Source: Teichococcus coralli
GTDB taxonomy: Bacteria > Pseudomonadota > Alphaproteobacteria > Acetobacterales > Acetobacteraceae
Assembly (NCBI RefSeq): GCF_009829925.1
Contig: NZ_SNVJ01000002.1
Span: 287,377 to 351,376 of the forward strand
Direction of reading: 5' to 3'
Length of the DNA stretch: 64,000 bases
Under the pieces are notes generated by a model that saw only the letters and a program-made list of their open reading frames with translations, had not been told where the DNA came from and did not search any database. Below are positions 47,880 to 56,999 of the stretch, in pieces. Position numbers and translations under genes: made by a program. The first letter of the stretch is position 1, and the number at the start of each line of letters is the position of its first letter.

Positions 47880-48548
47880 TCAGCGGATGCTGGCGTAGCG
47901 GCGCTCGATCAGGCGCAGCAGGGTGGCGATGGTGTAGCAGGTGACCAGGTACATCGCGCTCGCCGTCAACCAGACCTCCATGACGCGGAAGGTATTGGCG
48001 TTGATCTGCCGCGCGGTGAAGGTCAGCTCCGGGATCGCGATGGCGGCCGCGAGGGAGGTGTCCTTGAACAACGAGATCAGGTTGTTGCTGACCGAGGGCA
48101 GGGTGATGCGGAACATCACCGGAAGCACCACGTAGCGCTGCCGCTGCCAGGGCCTGAGGCCGATCGCCTTGGCCGCCTCCACATACTGCTTGGGAATGGA
48201 GGCGAGGCCGGCGCGGAAGACCTCGCTCATATAGGCGCCCGCATAGAGCGAGAGCGTCAGGATGAAGCTCTCGGTCTTGTCGAGGAAGGTGATGTCGAAT
48301 TCCGGCAGGCCGAAATAGACGAAGAAGATCAGCAGCAGCAACGGCGTGCAGCGGATGAATTCGACATAGGCGCGCATCGGCGCCGAAAGCCAGATGCGCC
48401 CGGAGACGCGCGCATAGGCGGTGACCAGCCCGATGACGCAGCCGATGGCGAGCGACACGACAGCCAGGCCGAGGCCGAGCAGCAGGGCGTTGACGAGGTT
48501 GTCGGCGTTGCGGCTGATCACGCCCCAGTCGAAATGGTAGTCGATCAT
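47880..48548 (-). CDS. Polar amino acid ABC transporter permease
   Basis: A 222-aa HisQ-type permease, about five helices, with the EAA loop YVEAAKAIGLRPWQRQRYVVLP and EFIRCTPLLLLIFFVYFGLP. It follows the binding-protein gene after 100 nt that contain two hairpins, and precedes the second permease by 15 nt. Confidence 0.93.
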   Translation of the reverse strand: MIDYHFDWGVISRNADNLVNALLLGLGLAVVSLAIGCVIGLVTAYARVSGRIWLSAPMRAYVEFIRCTPLLLLIFFVYFGLPEFDITFLDKTESFILTLSLYAGAYMSEVFRAGLASIPKQYVEAAKAIGLRPWQRQRYVVLPVMFRITLPSVSNNLISLFKDTSLAAAIAIPELTFTARQINANTFRVMEVWLTASAMYLVTCYTIATLLRLIERRYASIR

Positions 48549-48580
48549 GTCCTGTCCGGCGCACCCACGAATGGCAGGGT

Positions 48581-48603
48581 CCGGGGTGGCGCTGCCACCC
48601 CGG
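48581..48603 (-). terminator. Intra-operon hairpin 1
   Basis: Perfect 10-bp arms CCGGGGTGGC and GCCACCCCGG around 3 nt, between the binding-protein gene and the first permease gene. It probably attenuates read-through or protects the binding-protein mRNA. Confidence 0.6.
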
Positions 48604-48613
48604 CGGGTGGGCT

Positions 48614-48638
48614 CCAGGGAAGGCGGTGCCCTCCCTGG
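48614..48638 (-). terminator. Intra-operon hairpin 2
   Basis: Arms CCAGGGAAGG and CCCTCCCTGG with one mismatch, 11 nt from the stop of the binding-protein gene. It acts together with hairpin 1. Confidence 0.55.
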
Positions 48639-48648
48639 CCGCGGGCGA

Positions 48649-49548
48649 TCAGGAAAACTCGGTGGGGAAGCCCACCTTCGGCGTCGGCAGCTCGATGCCG
48701 AACCACTTCTTGTAGGAGGCGGCGAAGTAGTCGAAATCCACCCCCATCATGGCTTCCTTGTAGACGGTGTTCACCCAGTTCAGCCACACCGGGTCGCCCG
48801 GCTTGACGGCGGAGGCGTAGGAGTTGGGCATCCAGCCGTATCCGGCGTCCACGAAGCGGCCAGGGGCCTGCTGCATCAGCCAGCGCATTGCCGACTGATC
48901 GGCCATGTAGGCATCGACGCGCCGGGCGTTGAGGGCCTGAAGGGTGGCGTCCGGGCTCTCGAAGGCATCCACCTTGGCATCCGGCAGGGCCTTGTGGATC
49001 CACTCCTCCAGGAAGACATTCTGCATGCCGCCGACGGTGAGGTCCTTGCCGGCCTTCTTCAACTCGTCAAAGTTCTTGTACTTGCCGCCCCGGGCCAGCA
49101 CCATCAGGCCGACGCCTTCCCGGTAGTAGGGATAGGTGAACTCCACCTGCTGCGCGCGGCCCGGCGTGATCGTCATCCACTGGACCACGATATCCACCTT
49201 GTCCGTCACCAGGGAGGGAATGCGCGCATCCGAGCCCTGCAGCACGAACTCGACCTTGTTCGGATCATCGAAGAGCGACTTGGCAAGCAGCCTGGCCAGG
49301 TCGATGTCCATGCCCTGCAGCTTGCCGTCGGCGCCTTCGAAGTGCCAGGGCGGGTTGGTGCTGCCGGTGCCGACGATGAGGTGCCCGCGCTCCTTCACCA
49401 CCTGCAGCTTGCTCTTTCCGGCGGTCTGCGCCCGGGCGGGCCGCGCGCCGATCAGACCGGCGACACCGCCCAGCGCCGCGCCGGCGGCGCCGATGCCGAA
49501 CAGGCCGCGCCGCTCCATGCGGGTGGTCTTGTTGTCCTTGGTGTCCAT
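48649..49548 (-). CDS. Polar amino acid ABC binding protein (SBP family 3)
   Basis: A 299-aa periplasmic receptor with a signal region containing ERRGLFGIGAAGAALGG and ending near ARPARAQT. The domain starts LQVVKERGHLIVGTGSTNPPW, followed by MDIDLARLLAKSLF and VQWMTITPGRAQQVEF. ATG 49548 has AGGGG 8 nt upstream. As the operon also encodes a DadA-like enzyme and a ThrC-like enzyme, the ligand is probably an amino acid used by them. Confidence 0.9.
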   Translation of the reverse strand: MDTKDNKTTRMERRGLFGIGAAGAALGGVAGLIGARPARAQTAGKSKLQVVKERGHLIVGTGSTNPPWHFEGADGKLQGMDIDLARLLAKSLFDDPNKVEFVLQGSDARIPSLVTDKVDIVVQWMTITPGRAQQVEFTYPYYREGVGLMVLARGGKYKNFDELKKAGKDLTVGGMQNVFLEEWIHKALPDAKVDAFESPDATLQALNARRVDAYMADQSAMRWLMQQAPGRFVDAGYGWMPNSYASAVKPGDPVWLNWVNTVYKEAMMGVDFDYFAASYKKWFGIELPTPKVGFPTEFS

Positions 49549-49627
49549 CGTGAATCCCCTTCTGCCCCTCGGCATGCCTTCACCGGCACGTCCTTGGGGA
49601 AGAGGGGAGCAAGAAATCGGCCATTTG

Positions 49628-50869
49628 TCACGCCGCCGCGACGTTCGCGTTGGACCGCCCGTCGATGATCCCCGCCAGGCGGCGCCCGGAGCCCGCGGCC
49701 ATGGTCCAGCCCGTATGGCCGTGGCCGGTGTTGAGAAAAAGGCCTGGCACCCGCGTGGCGCCGATGCGGGGGATGCCGTTCGGCACCATGGGCCGCAGTC
49801 CGGCCCAGCGCACCGCCCCGGGCGCCGAGTCCGCGCCTTCCAGCTGCGGAAAAAGGGTGGCGACGCTGCGCATCAGCGCGCCGATCCGCAGCGGTGACGG
49901 CGTGGTGTCGTAGTCCGCCACCTCGGCGGAGCCGACGATGCGGTAGCGGTCACCGAGCGGCGTCAGCGCGAACTTCCGGCCGTCGTCCAGAATGGCGTTG
50001 CGCGGCCCCTCCGGCCAGACGCTGCGCGGCGCCGTCACCGAAAGCCCCTTCACCGGATAGATCGGCACGGCGATGCCATGCCGGCGCAGCATCTGCGGCG
50101 AATGGCTGCCCAGCGCCACCACCACCGCGTCCGACTCGATCTCGCCGGCGCTGCTGTCCACCGCCGCCACGCGGCCGTTCCGCAGCACGATGTCGCGCAC
50201 CGTGGTGTTGTAGTGGAAGGTGGCGCCCCGCGCGGCGCACCAGGCGGCGAGGCCATGGCTGAACTTGTTGCAATCCCCCACCTCGTCCTGCGGGAAGAAC
50301 AGGCCGCCGGCCAGCTTCTCCTGCACCGGCCCGAGCGCCGGCTCCCGCGCCACGCAGGCCGCGCGGTCCAGCCGCTCGGTGACGAGGCCATAGGGCGCCA
50401 GCGCCTCATGCGCCCTGGTCGCGGCGTCCCATTCCGCGGTGGTGGCGAAGGTCTTGATCACGCAGTTCCGGGCGTCGTCGTAGCGCAGGCCGGTCGCCTC
50501 GCGGATCTCGGCCATCGAGCGGGCGGAAAGCAGCGCCAGCTCCAGGTTGGCCAGCGCGCCGGCATCGTGCGTCGCGGCACGGGAGGCGGCGAGGAAGCCC
50601 AGGCCCCAGCGCCACATGCGCGGCACGGCGGAAAGGCGCAGCAGCATCGGCGCCTCCTCCTGCCCCAGCCACTTCAGCACCTTCAGCGGCACGCCCGGCG
50701 CCGCCCAGGGCTGCACGGAGGAAACGTGGATGATGGCGCCGTTGCCCCAGCTCGTCTCCAGTCCGGCCCCCTCGCGCCGCTCCAGCACCGTGACCTGGTG
50801 CCCGGCCTGCTGCAGCCAATAGGCGCTGGCGACGCCGATCACGCCGGCCCCCAGAACGGTGATGCGCAT
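49628..50869 (-). CDS. D-amino-acid dehydrogenase-like FAD enzyme (DadA family)
   Basis: A 413-aa DAO-superfamily protein. The FAD-binding GAGVIGVASAYWLQQAG is at residues 7-23, followed by LERREGAGLETSWGNGA typical of DadA. The C-terminal GHGHTGWTMAAGSGR ends the FAD site. DadA oxidises D-amino acids to 2-oxo acids and ammonia, passing electrons to quinone. It lies 6 nt after the ThrC-like gene and 79 nt before the binding-protein gene in the same direction. Confidence 0.85.
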   Translation of the reverse strand: MRITVLGAGVIGVASAYWLQQAGHQVTVLERREGAGLETSWGNGAIIHVSSVQPWAAPGVPLKVLKWLGQEEAPMLLRLSAVPRMWRWGLGFLAASRAATHDAGALANLELALLSARSMAEIREATGLRYDDARNCVIKTFATTAEWDAATRAHEALAPYGLVTERLDRAACVAREPALGPVQEKLAGGLFFPQDEVGDCNKFSHGLAAWCAARGATFHYNTTVRDIVLRNGRVAAVDSSAGEIESDAVVVALGSHSPQMLRRHGIAVPIYPVKGLSVTAPRSVWPEGPRNAILDDGRKFALTPLGDRYRIVGSAEVADYDTTPSPLRIGALMRSVATLFPQLEGADSAPGAVRWAGLRPMVPNGIPRIGATRVPGLFLNTGHGHTGWTMAAGSGRRLAGIIDGRSNANVAAA

Positions 50870-50875
50870 CTCGCT

Positions 50876-52099
50876 TCAATCCCTCTCCCGCATGGCGCGC
50901 TCGCAGAGCCGCGCGACCGCCGCCACATCCTCCGGCGCCGGCACCGGATAGGTGCGCGCCGGCATTTCCTGGTAAGCCTTGCCATCCTTGAACCCGTGCC
51001 CGGTGACCATGCAGACCACCCGCGCATCGGCGGCGATCCGCCCCTCCGCCACCAGCCGGCGCAGCGCGGCGATGGGGCTGGCGCCGGTCGGCTCGGCATA
51101 GACGCCCTCGCCGCGCGCCAGCAGCCGCATGGCCTCGCGCAGATCGTCGTCGCTCACGGCCACCGCCAGTCCGCCGGTCTCGCGCACCAGCCGCAGGGTG
51201 TAGCTGCCATCCCGCTCATACCCGATCAGCGGGTCGCTGATGCCGGAGGCGATGGTGGTCGGCATGCCCCAGGCGGTGACCTTCGCCTCGCCGGCCTCGA
51301 AGGCGCGCACGATCGGTGCGCAGCCCTCGGCCTGCACCGCCACGGCCCGCGGCCAGGCGCCCGCCTCCGCGAAGCCTTGCACCACGCCCTTGACCAGCGG
51401 GCCGCTGCCGGTGGGCACCAGCACATGGGTGGGAGCCGTGCCGTCGAGCTGCTCCATCAGCTCCAGCCCCACCAGCTTCAGGGCGTCCACCGCGTAGGGG
51501 TTGATGAAGGTGGTGGTCAGGTTGGCGAAGCCGTGCCGCTCCGCCAGGGCCGCGGCGAGGTCGTAGGAGCGGCTGTAGTGCCCCTCCACCAGCAGCAGGA
51601 TGGCGCCATAGGCGGCGATCTGCGTCACCTTGCCGGCCGGCGTGTGCGCCGGCACGACAATGATCGCGCCCATCCCCGCCCGCGCCGCATAGGCCGCAAC
51701 CGAGGCGCCGGCATTGCCGGAGGAAGCGCAGACCACCCCCTTCGCACCGAGCTCGATGGCCTTGCTGATGGCGGCGCTGACCAGCCGGTCCTTGAACGAG
51801 CCCGAAGGGTTGCGCGTCTCGTCCTTCAGCCAGACCTCGCCCCTGAAGCCGGGAATGGCGCGTCCGACGCGGGGCGCCCTCAGCAGCGGCGTCGCCCCTT
51901 CTCCCAGCGAGACAATGGCGGCGGCCTCGGTGACGCTCAGCCGGGCGGCATGGCGCCACATGCTGTTGGCCAGCGCCGGACCGGCCGGCGGCGCGAGGCC
52001 ACTACTGCCCGCCACCTCCAGGATGCCGCCGCACATGGCGCAGGCGTAGCGCAGGGTGGGCGGATGGGTCTGGCCGCATTCGACGCATCGCAGCTGCAC
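50876..52099 (-). CDS. Threonine synthase-like PLP enzyme with zinc ribbon
   Basis: A 407-aa fold type II PLP enzyme. The zinc ribbon has C5, C8, C20 and C23. The PLP lysine is K103 in NPSGSFKDRL, and the phosphate loop includes ASSGNAGASVAAYAARAG. The start GTG has AGGAGG 9 nt upstream. The sequence resembles threonine synthase, but the operon with a D-amino acid dehydrogenase and amino acid importer argues for a catabolic role, for example ammonia-lyase chemistry on a hydroxy amino acid. It is the first gene of the operon. Confidence 0.8.
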   Translation of the reverse strand: MQLRCVECGQTHPPTLRYACAMCGGILEVAGSSGLAPPAGPALANSMWRHAARLSVTEAAAIVSLGEGATPLLRAPRVGRAIPGFRGEVWLKDETRNPSGSFKDRLVSAAISKAIELGAKGVVCASSGNAGASVAAYAARAGMGAIIVVPAHTPAGKVTQIAAYGAILLLVEGHYSRSYDLAAALAERHGFANLTTTFINPYAVDALKLVGLELMEQLDGTAPTHVLVPTGSGPLVKGVVQGFAEAGAWPRAVAVQAEGCAPIVRAFEAGEAKVTAWGMPTTIASGISDPLIGYERDGSYTLRLVRETGGLAVAVSDDDLREAMRLLARGEGVYAEPTGASPIAALRRLVAEGRIAADARVVCMVTGHGFKDGKAYQEMPARTYPVPAPEDVAAVARLCERAMRERD

Positions 52100-52230
52100 G
52101 AGCCTGGTCCTCCTCGCCGCCTCTCCGGACCGTGTGATCTTAGGCGCAAAGGGGCGGCTTGTTGACCCCGGCAATCCCGCCGCGCAGGGAGGGCTTTGCG
52201 TGGATCGGCCCAAGGGAATATTCTTGCTGG

Positions 52231-52698
52231 ATGCAACAGGTCTCGTTCCGGCCGGCCCACCTTTCCGACCTCCCCGCCATCATCGCGCTGCTGGCCGAGG
52301 ACGCGCTCGGCCGCGGGCGGGAGATGGTGAGCACCCCGCCGGACCCGCGCTATTTGGCCGCCTTCGAAGCCATCAAGGCCGACCCGAACCAGATGCTGGT
52401 GGTCGCGGCCGAGGGCGAAGCGGTGGTGGGCACCCTCCAGATCACCTTCATCCCCGGACTCTCCCGCGCGGGCGCATGGCGCGGGCAGATCGAGGCCGTC
52501 CGCGTCGCCGCATCGCGGCGCGGCAACGGCCTCGGCCAGCGCATGATCGCCTGGGCCATCGCGGAGAGCCGGGCGCGCGGCTGTGGCCTCGTCCAGCTCA
52601 CCACCGACAAGAGCCGCGCCGGCGCACATCGCTTCTATGAGAAGCTGGGTTTCATCGGCAGCCATGAAGGCTACAAGCTTGCGTTGCGTCCTGACTGA
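52231..52698 (+). CDS. GNAT N-acetyltransferase
   Basis: A 155-aa GNAT protein: FRPAHLSDLPAIIALLAEDALG at the start, the acetyl-CoA loop RRGNGLGQRMI and the closing RFYEKLGFIGSHEGYKL. The acceptor is unknown; it differs from the PAT/MddA-like proteins elsewhere in the window. It is divergent from the ThrC-like gene, 131 nt away. An upstream in-frame ATG (52159) would add 24 unconserved residues. Confidence 0.82.
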   Translation: MQQVSFRPAHLSDLPAIIALLAEDALGRGREMVSTPPDPRYLAAFEAIKADPNQMLVVAAEGEAVVGTLQITFIPGLSRAGAWRGQIEAVRVAASRRGNGLGQRMIAWAIAESRARGCGLVQLTTDKSRAGAHRFYEKLGFIGSHEGYKLALRPD

Positions 52699-52824
52699 GC
52701 CTGCCGGGCCGGCGGGCAGGGCGCGGTGCCGGGCCGGCGGTCTCCGGTCGCGCGGCGCCGTGGCCGCCCCCCGCCGGCTCCGGGCGGCGCCGTCACCGGC
52801 CCCGGCAGCGAGGCCGGCAAGCCC

Positions 52825-54774
52825 ATGACGCTGCGCGCGCCGCCTCACGCGCCCACGACCTACGAGATGCTCATCCAGGCGGTGGTGGATTACGCCATCT
52901 TCATGCTCGATCCGGAAGGGCATGTGATGAGCTGGAATCCGGGCGCCGAGCGGCTCAAGGGCTACACGGCCCAGGAAATCATCGGCGCCCACTTCTCGCG
53001 GTTCTACCTGCCCGAGGACCGGGCCAGTGGCCTTCCCCGCCGGGCCCTGGAAACCGCGGTGAGGGAGGGCCGCTTCGCCGCCGAGGGCTGGCGCTGCCGC
53101 AAGGATGGCGGCCGCTTCTGGGCGATGGTGGTGATCGACCCCATCCTGCAGGAGGGGCAGCTCGTCGGCTTCGCCAAGATCACGCGCGACATGACCGAGC
53201 AGCATGCGGCGCAACTGGCGGCGCTGGAGAACGAGCGCAGCTTCCGCCTGCTTGTTGAGGGCGTGACGGACTACGCCATCTACATGCTGAGCCCCGAGGG
53301 CTGCGTCACCAGCTGGAACGCCGGCGCCGAGCGCATCAAGGGCTATGGCGCCGCCGAAGTCATCGGCAAGCACTTCTCGCGCTTCTACCTGCCCGAGGAT
53401 GTCGGCGCCGGCCTGCCCTGGCGCGCCCTCGACACCGCCCGCCGCGAAGGGCGCTACGAGGCGGAGGGATGGCGGCGGCGCAAGGACGGAACCCGCTTCT
53501 GGGCAGGCGTGGTGATCGACGCCATCCGCGAGAACGGCCGGCTGCTCGGTTTCGCCAAGATCACCCGCGACCTCACCGAGCGGCGCGAAGCGCAGCTGCA
53601 GCTGGAGCAGTCCCGCGAGCAGCTCTTCCAGGCACAGAAGATGGAGTCGCTCGGCCAGCTCACCGGCGGGCTCGCGCACGACTTCAACAACCTGCTGACC
53701 GGCATCATGGGCAGCCTGGAGCTGCTGGAGGTACAGGTGGCGCGCGGCCAGGTGCACAACCTGCAGCGCTTCGTCGCCGCCGCGCGGGGCGCCGCCTCGC
53801 GCGCGGCGGCGCTCACGCACCGGCTCCTCGCCTTCGCGCGCCGCCAGACGCTTGATCCCAAGCCGACCGATCCCAACCGCCTGATTGGCGACATGGCGGA
53901 CCTGGTGCAGCGCACGGTCGGGCCGGAGATCGCGCTGTGCTCCAGGCTGGCGCCCGATCTCTGGCCGACGCTCTGCGACCCGAGCCAGCTTGAGAACGCC
54001 ATCCTCAACCTTTGCATCAACGCCCGCGATGCCATGCCCGATGGCGGGCGCCTGACGCTTGAGACGAGCAATACCAGCCTTCACGCTTCGCATGCCGGGG
54101 AGCACGACATGCAGCCGGGCGAGTACGTCGTGATCCGCGTCGCCGATTCCGGCACCGGCATGAGTCCGGAAGTCCTGCAGCGCGCTTTCGACCCGTTCTT
54201 CACCACCAAGCCGCTGGGCCAGGGCACCGGGCTGGGCCTCTCCATGATCTACGGCTTCGCCCGCCAGTCGGGCGGCCAGGTGCGGATCGCCTCGGAGCCA
54301 GGCGCCGGAACGCAGGTCTGCATCTACCTGCCGCGCTACCGGGGAGGCGTGGCGGAAGAGGAGATGAAGCCCTCCCGCCGCCCTGCGGCGCCGCATGCGC
54401 AGGGCAGCATGCGCGTGCTGGTGGTGGATGACGAGCCGACGGTCCGCATGCTGGCCGGCGAGGTGCTGAAGGAATTGGGCCATGTGGTTATCGAGGCGGG
54501 CGACGCCGCCTCCGGCCTGGAGGCGCTGCAATCCGGCCCTGCGATCGATCTCCTGGTCACCGATGTCGGGCTGCCCGGCGGAATGAACGGTCGCCAGCTG
54601 GCGGATGCGGCCCGCCAGCTCCTGCCGGAGCTGCGCGTGCTGTTCATCACCGGCTATGCCGAGAACGCGACGCTCAGCGCGGACCGGCTGGAGCCGGGCA
54701 TGCACCTGCTCGTCAAGCCCTTCGCCATGGATGTCCTGGCCGACCGCATCACGGAAATTCTCGCGGGACGCTGA
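52825..54774 (+). CDS. Soluble hybrid histidine kinase with two PAS domains
   Basis: A 649-aa sensor kinase. PAS1 spans about 14-124 and PAS2 143-252. They align without gaps and are identical at about three quarters of positions. The HisKA phosphorylation site is H285 in GGLAHDFNNLL. The N box is NAILNLCINARDAM (391-404), with G boxes DSGTGM and GQGTGLGLSM. A C-terminal receiver has phosphoacceptor D580 in LLVTDVGLPGG. No membrane segment or signal peptide is seen, so it senses a cytoplasmic cue, perhaps redox or a ligand in PAS. No response regulator gene is adjacent. It ends 11 nt from a convergent LysR gene. Confidence 0.9.
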   Translation: MTLRAPPHAPTTYEMLIQAVVDYAIFMLDPEGHVMSWNPGAERLKGYTAQEIIGAHFSRFYLPEDRASGLPRRALETAVREGRFAAEGWRCRKDGGRFWAMVVIDPILQEGQLVGFAKITRDMTEQHAAQLAALENERSFRLLVEGVTDYAIYMLSPEGCVTSWNAGAERIKGYGAAEVIGKHFSRFYLPEDVGAGLPWRALDTARREGRYEAEGWRRRKDGTRFWAGVVIDAIRENGRLLGFAKITRDLTERREAQLQLEQSREQLFQAQKMESLGQLTGGLAHDFNNLLTGIMGSLELLEVQVARGQVHNLQRFVAAARGAASRAAALTHRLLAFARRQTLDPKPTDPNRLIGDMADLVQRTVGPEIALCSRLAPDLWPTLCDPSQLENAILNLCINARDAMPDGGRLTLETSNTSLHASHAGEHDMQPGEYVVIRVADSGTGMSPEVLQRAFDPFFTTKPLGQGTGLGLSMIYGFARQSGGQVRIASEPGAGTQVCIYLPRYRGGVAEEEMKPSRRPAAPHAQGSMRVLVVDDEPTVRMLAGEVLKELGHVVIEAGDAASGLEALQSGPAIDLLVTDVGLPGGMNGRQLADAARQLLPELRVLFITGYAENATLSADRLEPGMHLLVKPFAMDVLADRITEILAGR

Positions 54775-54785
54775 CGGCGCCGGGG

Positions 54786-55751
54786 TCACGGATCGCCGCT
54801 CCGGGCCGCCCGCTGCGCCCGGCCCGCCACGGCGCCCCGCCGCCCGCCGGCGGGCTGCACGCCGTAAGGCGCCAGCCCGGCGGTCACGCCGGCCAGGAAA
54901 TGCCGCGCCAGCAGCGAAAGTGGCCGGCCTGGCGGTGCCAGCACATGGATATGGAACACGGCCGTGGGCACCAGGCGCAGCACCGCGGCACGGCCAGCCT
55001 GCGCGGCGGCGGACACCGGATCGGTCACCGTGAAGCCGAGCCCGGCCGCGACCATGGCGCAGGTGGCCTGGGCGTTCTGCGTCTCCGCCACCATCCGCCG
55101 CGTCACGCCATGGCGCTCGAACAGCTCGTCCACCAGATGGCGCAGCCGGTACTGGCGGCCGAGCGAGACGCAGGGCTCCCCCTCCAGCTCGCGCGGCGCG
55201 ACCTCCCGCCGGCCTGCCAGGCGGTGGCCCGGCGGCAGCAGCAGCACCGCCGGCATACGGAAGGGCGCCGCCACCTCCAGCGCCGCCAGTCCTGGCATCG
55301 GCAGGGTGAAGCCGAGCTCCACCTGGCCGGCCTGCACCAGTTCCACCACCTCGTGCGAGCTGACCACCGTCAGCGACAGGCGCGGATGCCCCTGCGCCCC
55401 GGCGAAGCCGGCCAGCAGGCGCGGCAGGAGCTCGGCGCCGAGCAGCGGCAGGCTGGCCACGCGCAATTCGCCGACGCCGGCGCTGCGCATGTCGCTCGCC
55501 ACCTGCTCCACGCGGCGGGCGGCGGCGAAGAGTCCCTCCACCTCGGCCGCGAAGCGCCGCGCTTCGGGCGTTGGGTGCAGGCGGCGCCGGCTGCGGTCGA
55601 ACAGGGCGAGCTCGGTTTCCTCCTCCAGCGCGCGCAGCAGCTTGGTGACCGCCGGCTGCGAGAGCGAAAGCCGCTCCGCCGCCGCGCCCACCGATCCGGC
55701 GCGCAGCACGGCCAGGAAGGCTTCGAGCTGGCGGAGACGGGCAGGCGTCAT
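54786..55751 (-). CDS. LysR-family transcriptional regulator
   Basis: A 321-aa LTTR. The winged helix is at residues 3-60 (RLRQLEAFLAVLRAGSVGAAAERLSLSQPAVTK in adjacent segments, then ALEEETELALFDRS). The effector domain starts near GELRVASLPLLGAELLPRLL. It is divergent from a seven-gene transport/oxidation operon and probably activates it in response to its substrate. Confidence 0.93.
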   Translation of the reverse strand: MTPARLRQLEAFLAVLRAGSVGAAAERLSLSQPAVTKLLRALEEETELALFDRSRRRLHPTPEARRFAAEVEGLFAAARRVEQVASDMRSAGVGELRVASLPLLGAELLPRLLAGFAGAQGHPRLSLTVVSSHEVVELVQAGQVELGFTLPMPGLAALEVAAPFRMPAVLLLPPGHRLAGRREVAPRELEGEPCVSLGRQYRLRHLVDELFERHGVTRRMVAETQNAQATCAMVAAGLGFTVTDPVSAAAQAGRAAVLRLVPTAVFHIHVLAPPGRPLSLLARHFLAGVTAGLAPYGVQPAGGRRGAVAGRAQRAARSGDP

Positions 55752-55950
55752 GTGGTGCGACTTCGCTACCGGAAGGAATGAAACCGGGAGAATTATGCAT
55801 TTGCGCGGCGGTGGCAACGGATGCCAGCCTGCCGGCATCCGGGCGGGACCGGAGCCTGAATGGCACAGCACACGGACGGCCGCGCCTTGCGCGGGCGGCG
55901 CAGATGCCACGCTCCTCCCGTCCGCAAAGGGTGAGCAAGGACCTGGGAAG
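55752..55950. promoter_or_regulatory. Divergent promoter region, LysR gene and transport operon
   Basis: 199 nt between divergent genes. An A/T-rich spot at about 55775-55803 (including AATTATGCATTT) stands out next to the LysR start and is the likely site of the LysR operator. I cannot assign a definite T-N11-A box. Confidence 0.4.
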
Positions 55951-56997
55951 ATGAGAAAAGCGCTCCTGGCGGCGGCATCGCTGCTCGGCCTGATGGCCGC
56001 ACCGCAACTGGCCGGCACGGCACTGGCGCAGCAGCGCCTGGTGGTCGCCGCCTATGGCGGCAGCTACGAGAAGGTGATGCGGGAGCAGGTGATCCCGCCC
56101 TTCGAGAAGGCCAACAACGTCCAGGTGGACTACCTGGCCGGCAACTCCACCGACAGCCTGGCGAAGCTGCAGGCGCAGAAGGGCAACCAGCAGATCGGCG
56201 TGGTGGTGCTCGACGACGGGCCGATGTACCAGGCGATCAGCCTCGGCTTCTGCCAGCAGGTGACGGACAAGGCGGCGCAGGACGCGCTCTACCCGATCGC
56301 CGTGCTCGGCGGCGGCAAGGCGCTTGGCACCGGCTTCGGCTATACCGGCCTTGCCTGGAACGAGAAGCTGTTCAAGGAGCGCAACCTGCCGGCGCCGACG
56401 AGCTGGAAGGACCTGGAGCGCGCCGACCTGGAGCAGCGCATCTCCATTCCCGGCATCGACAACACCTATGGCGTGCACACGCTCGTCATGATGGCGCGCA
56501 TCAACGGCGGCTCGGAAAAGAACATCGACCCCGGCTTCCGCGCCATGCGGCAGAAGGTGAACCCGAACGTGCTGGCCTATGAGAGCAGCCCGGGCAAGAT
56601 GAGCGAGATGTTCCAGTCCGGCGAGATCTGGATGGCGGTCTGGGGCTCGTCCCGCGCCCGCGCCATGCAGCTCGCCGGCTTCCCCATGGGCTTCATCGCC
56701 CCCAAGGAGGGCGGCGTGGCGCTGATGACCGCGACCTGCGCGGTGGAAGGCAGCCCCAGCCCCGACCTGGCGCAGAAATTCGTCGCGCACCTCGTCTCGC
56801 CCGAGGTGGAGGCGATCTTCTCCAAGGAATACGGCTCCGGCCCGACCAACAAGAACACCAAGCTGTCGCCCGAGGTGGCCAGCACGGTGATCTACGGCGA
56901 GGACCAGGTGAGCAAGCTGATCGCGATGGACTGGGAGACGATCAACGCCAACCGCATGGACTGGACGCGCCGCTGGCAGCGCGAGGTGGAACGCTGA
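55951..56997 (+). CDS. PotD-like ABC binding protein
   Basis: A 348-aa periplasmic receptor with a signal peptide ending near TALAQQ, then LVVAAYGGSYEKVMREQVIPPFE and GTGFGYTGLAWNEKLFKE. It belongs to the spermidine/putrescine/Fe-type group by this start. AAGGA lies 9 nt before the ATG. It is the first gene of the seven-gene operon; the ligand should be the substrate of the downstream oxidase. Confidence 0.9.
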   Translation: MRKALLAAASLLGLMAAPQLAGTALAQQRLVVAAYGGSYEKVMREQVIPPFEKANNVQVDYLAGNSTDSLAKLQAQKGNQQIGVVVLDDGPMYQAISLGFCQQVTDKAAQDALYPIAVLGGGKALGTGFGYTGLAWNEKLFKERNLPAPTSWKDLERADLEQRISIPGIDNTYGVHTLVMMARINGGSEKNIDPGFRAMRQKVNPNVLAYESSPGKMSEMFQSGEIWMAVWGSSRARAMQLAGFPMGFIAPKEGGVALMTATCAVEGSPSPDLAQKFVAHLVSPEVEAIFSKEYGSGPTNKNTKLSPEVASTVIYGEDQVSKLIAMDWETINANRMDWTRRWQREVER

Positions 56998-56999
56998 GG

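Noticed and set aside
51937..56790. A 1617-codon open frame on the minus strand
   Set aside because: It is antisense to the GNAT, histidine kinase and PotD-like genes and overlaps the LysR gene in another frame. The composition is low-complexity and no family is recognisable.
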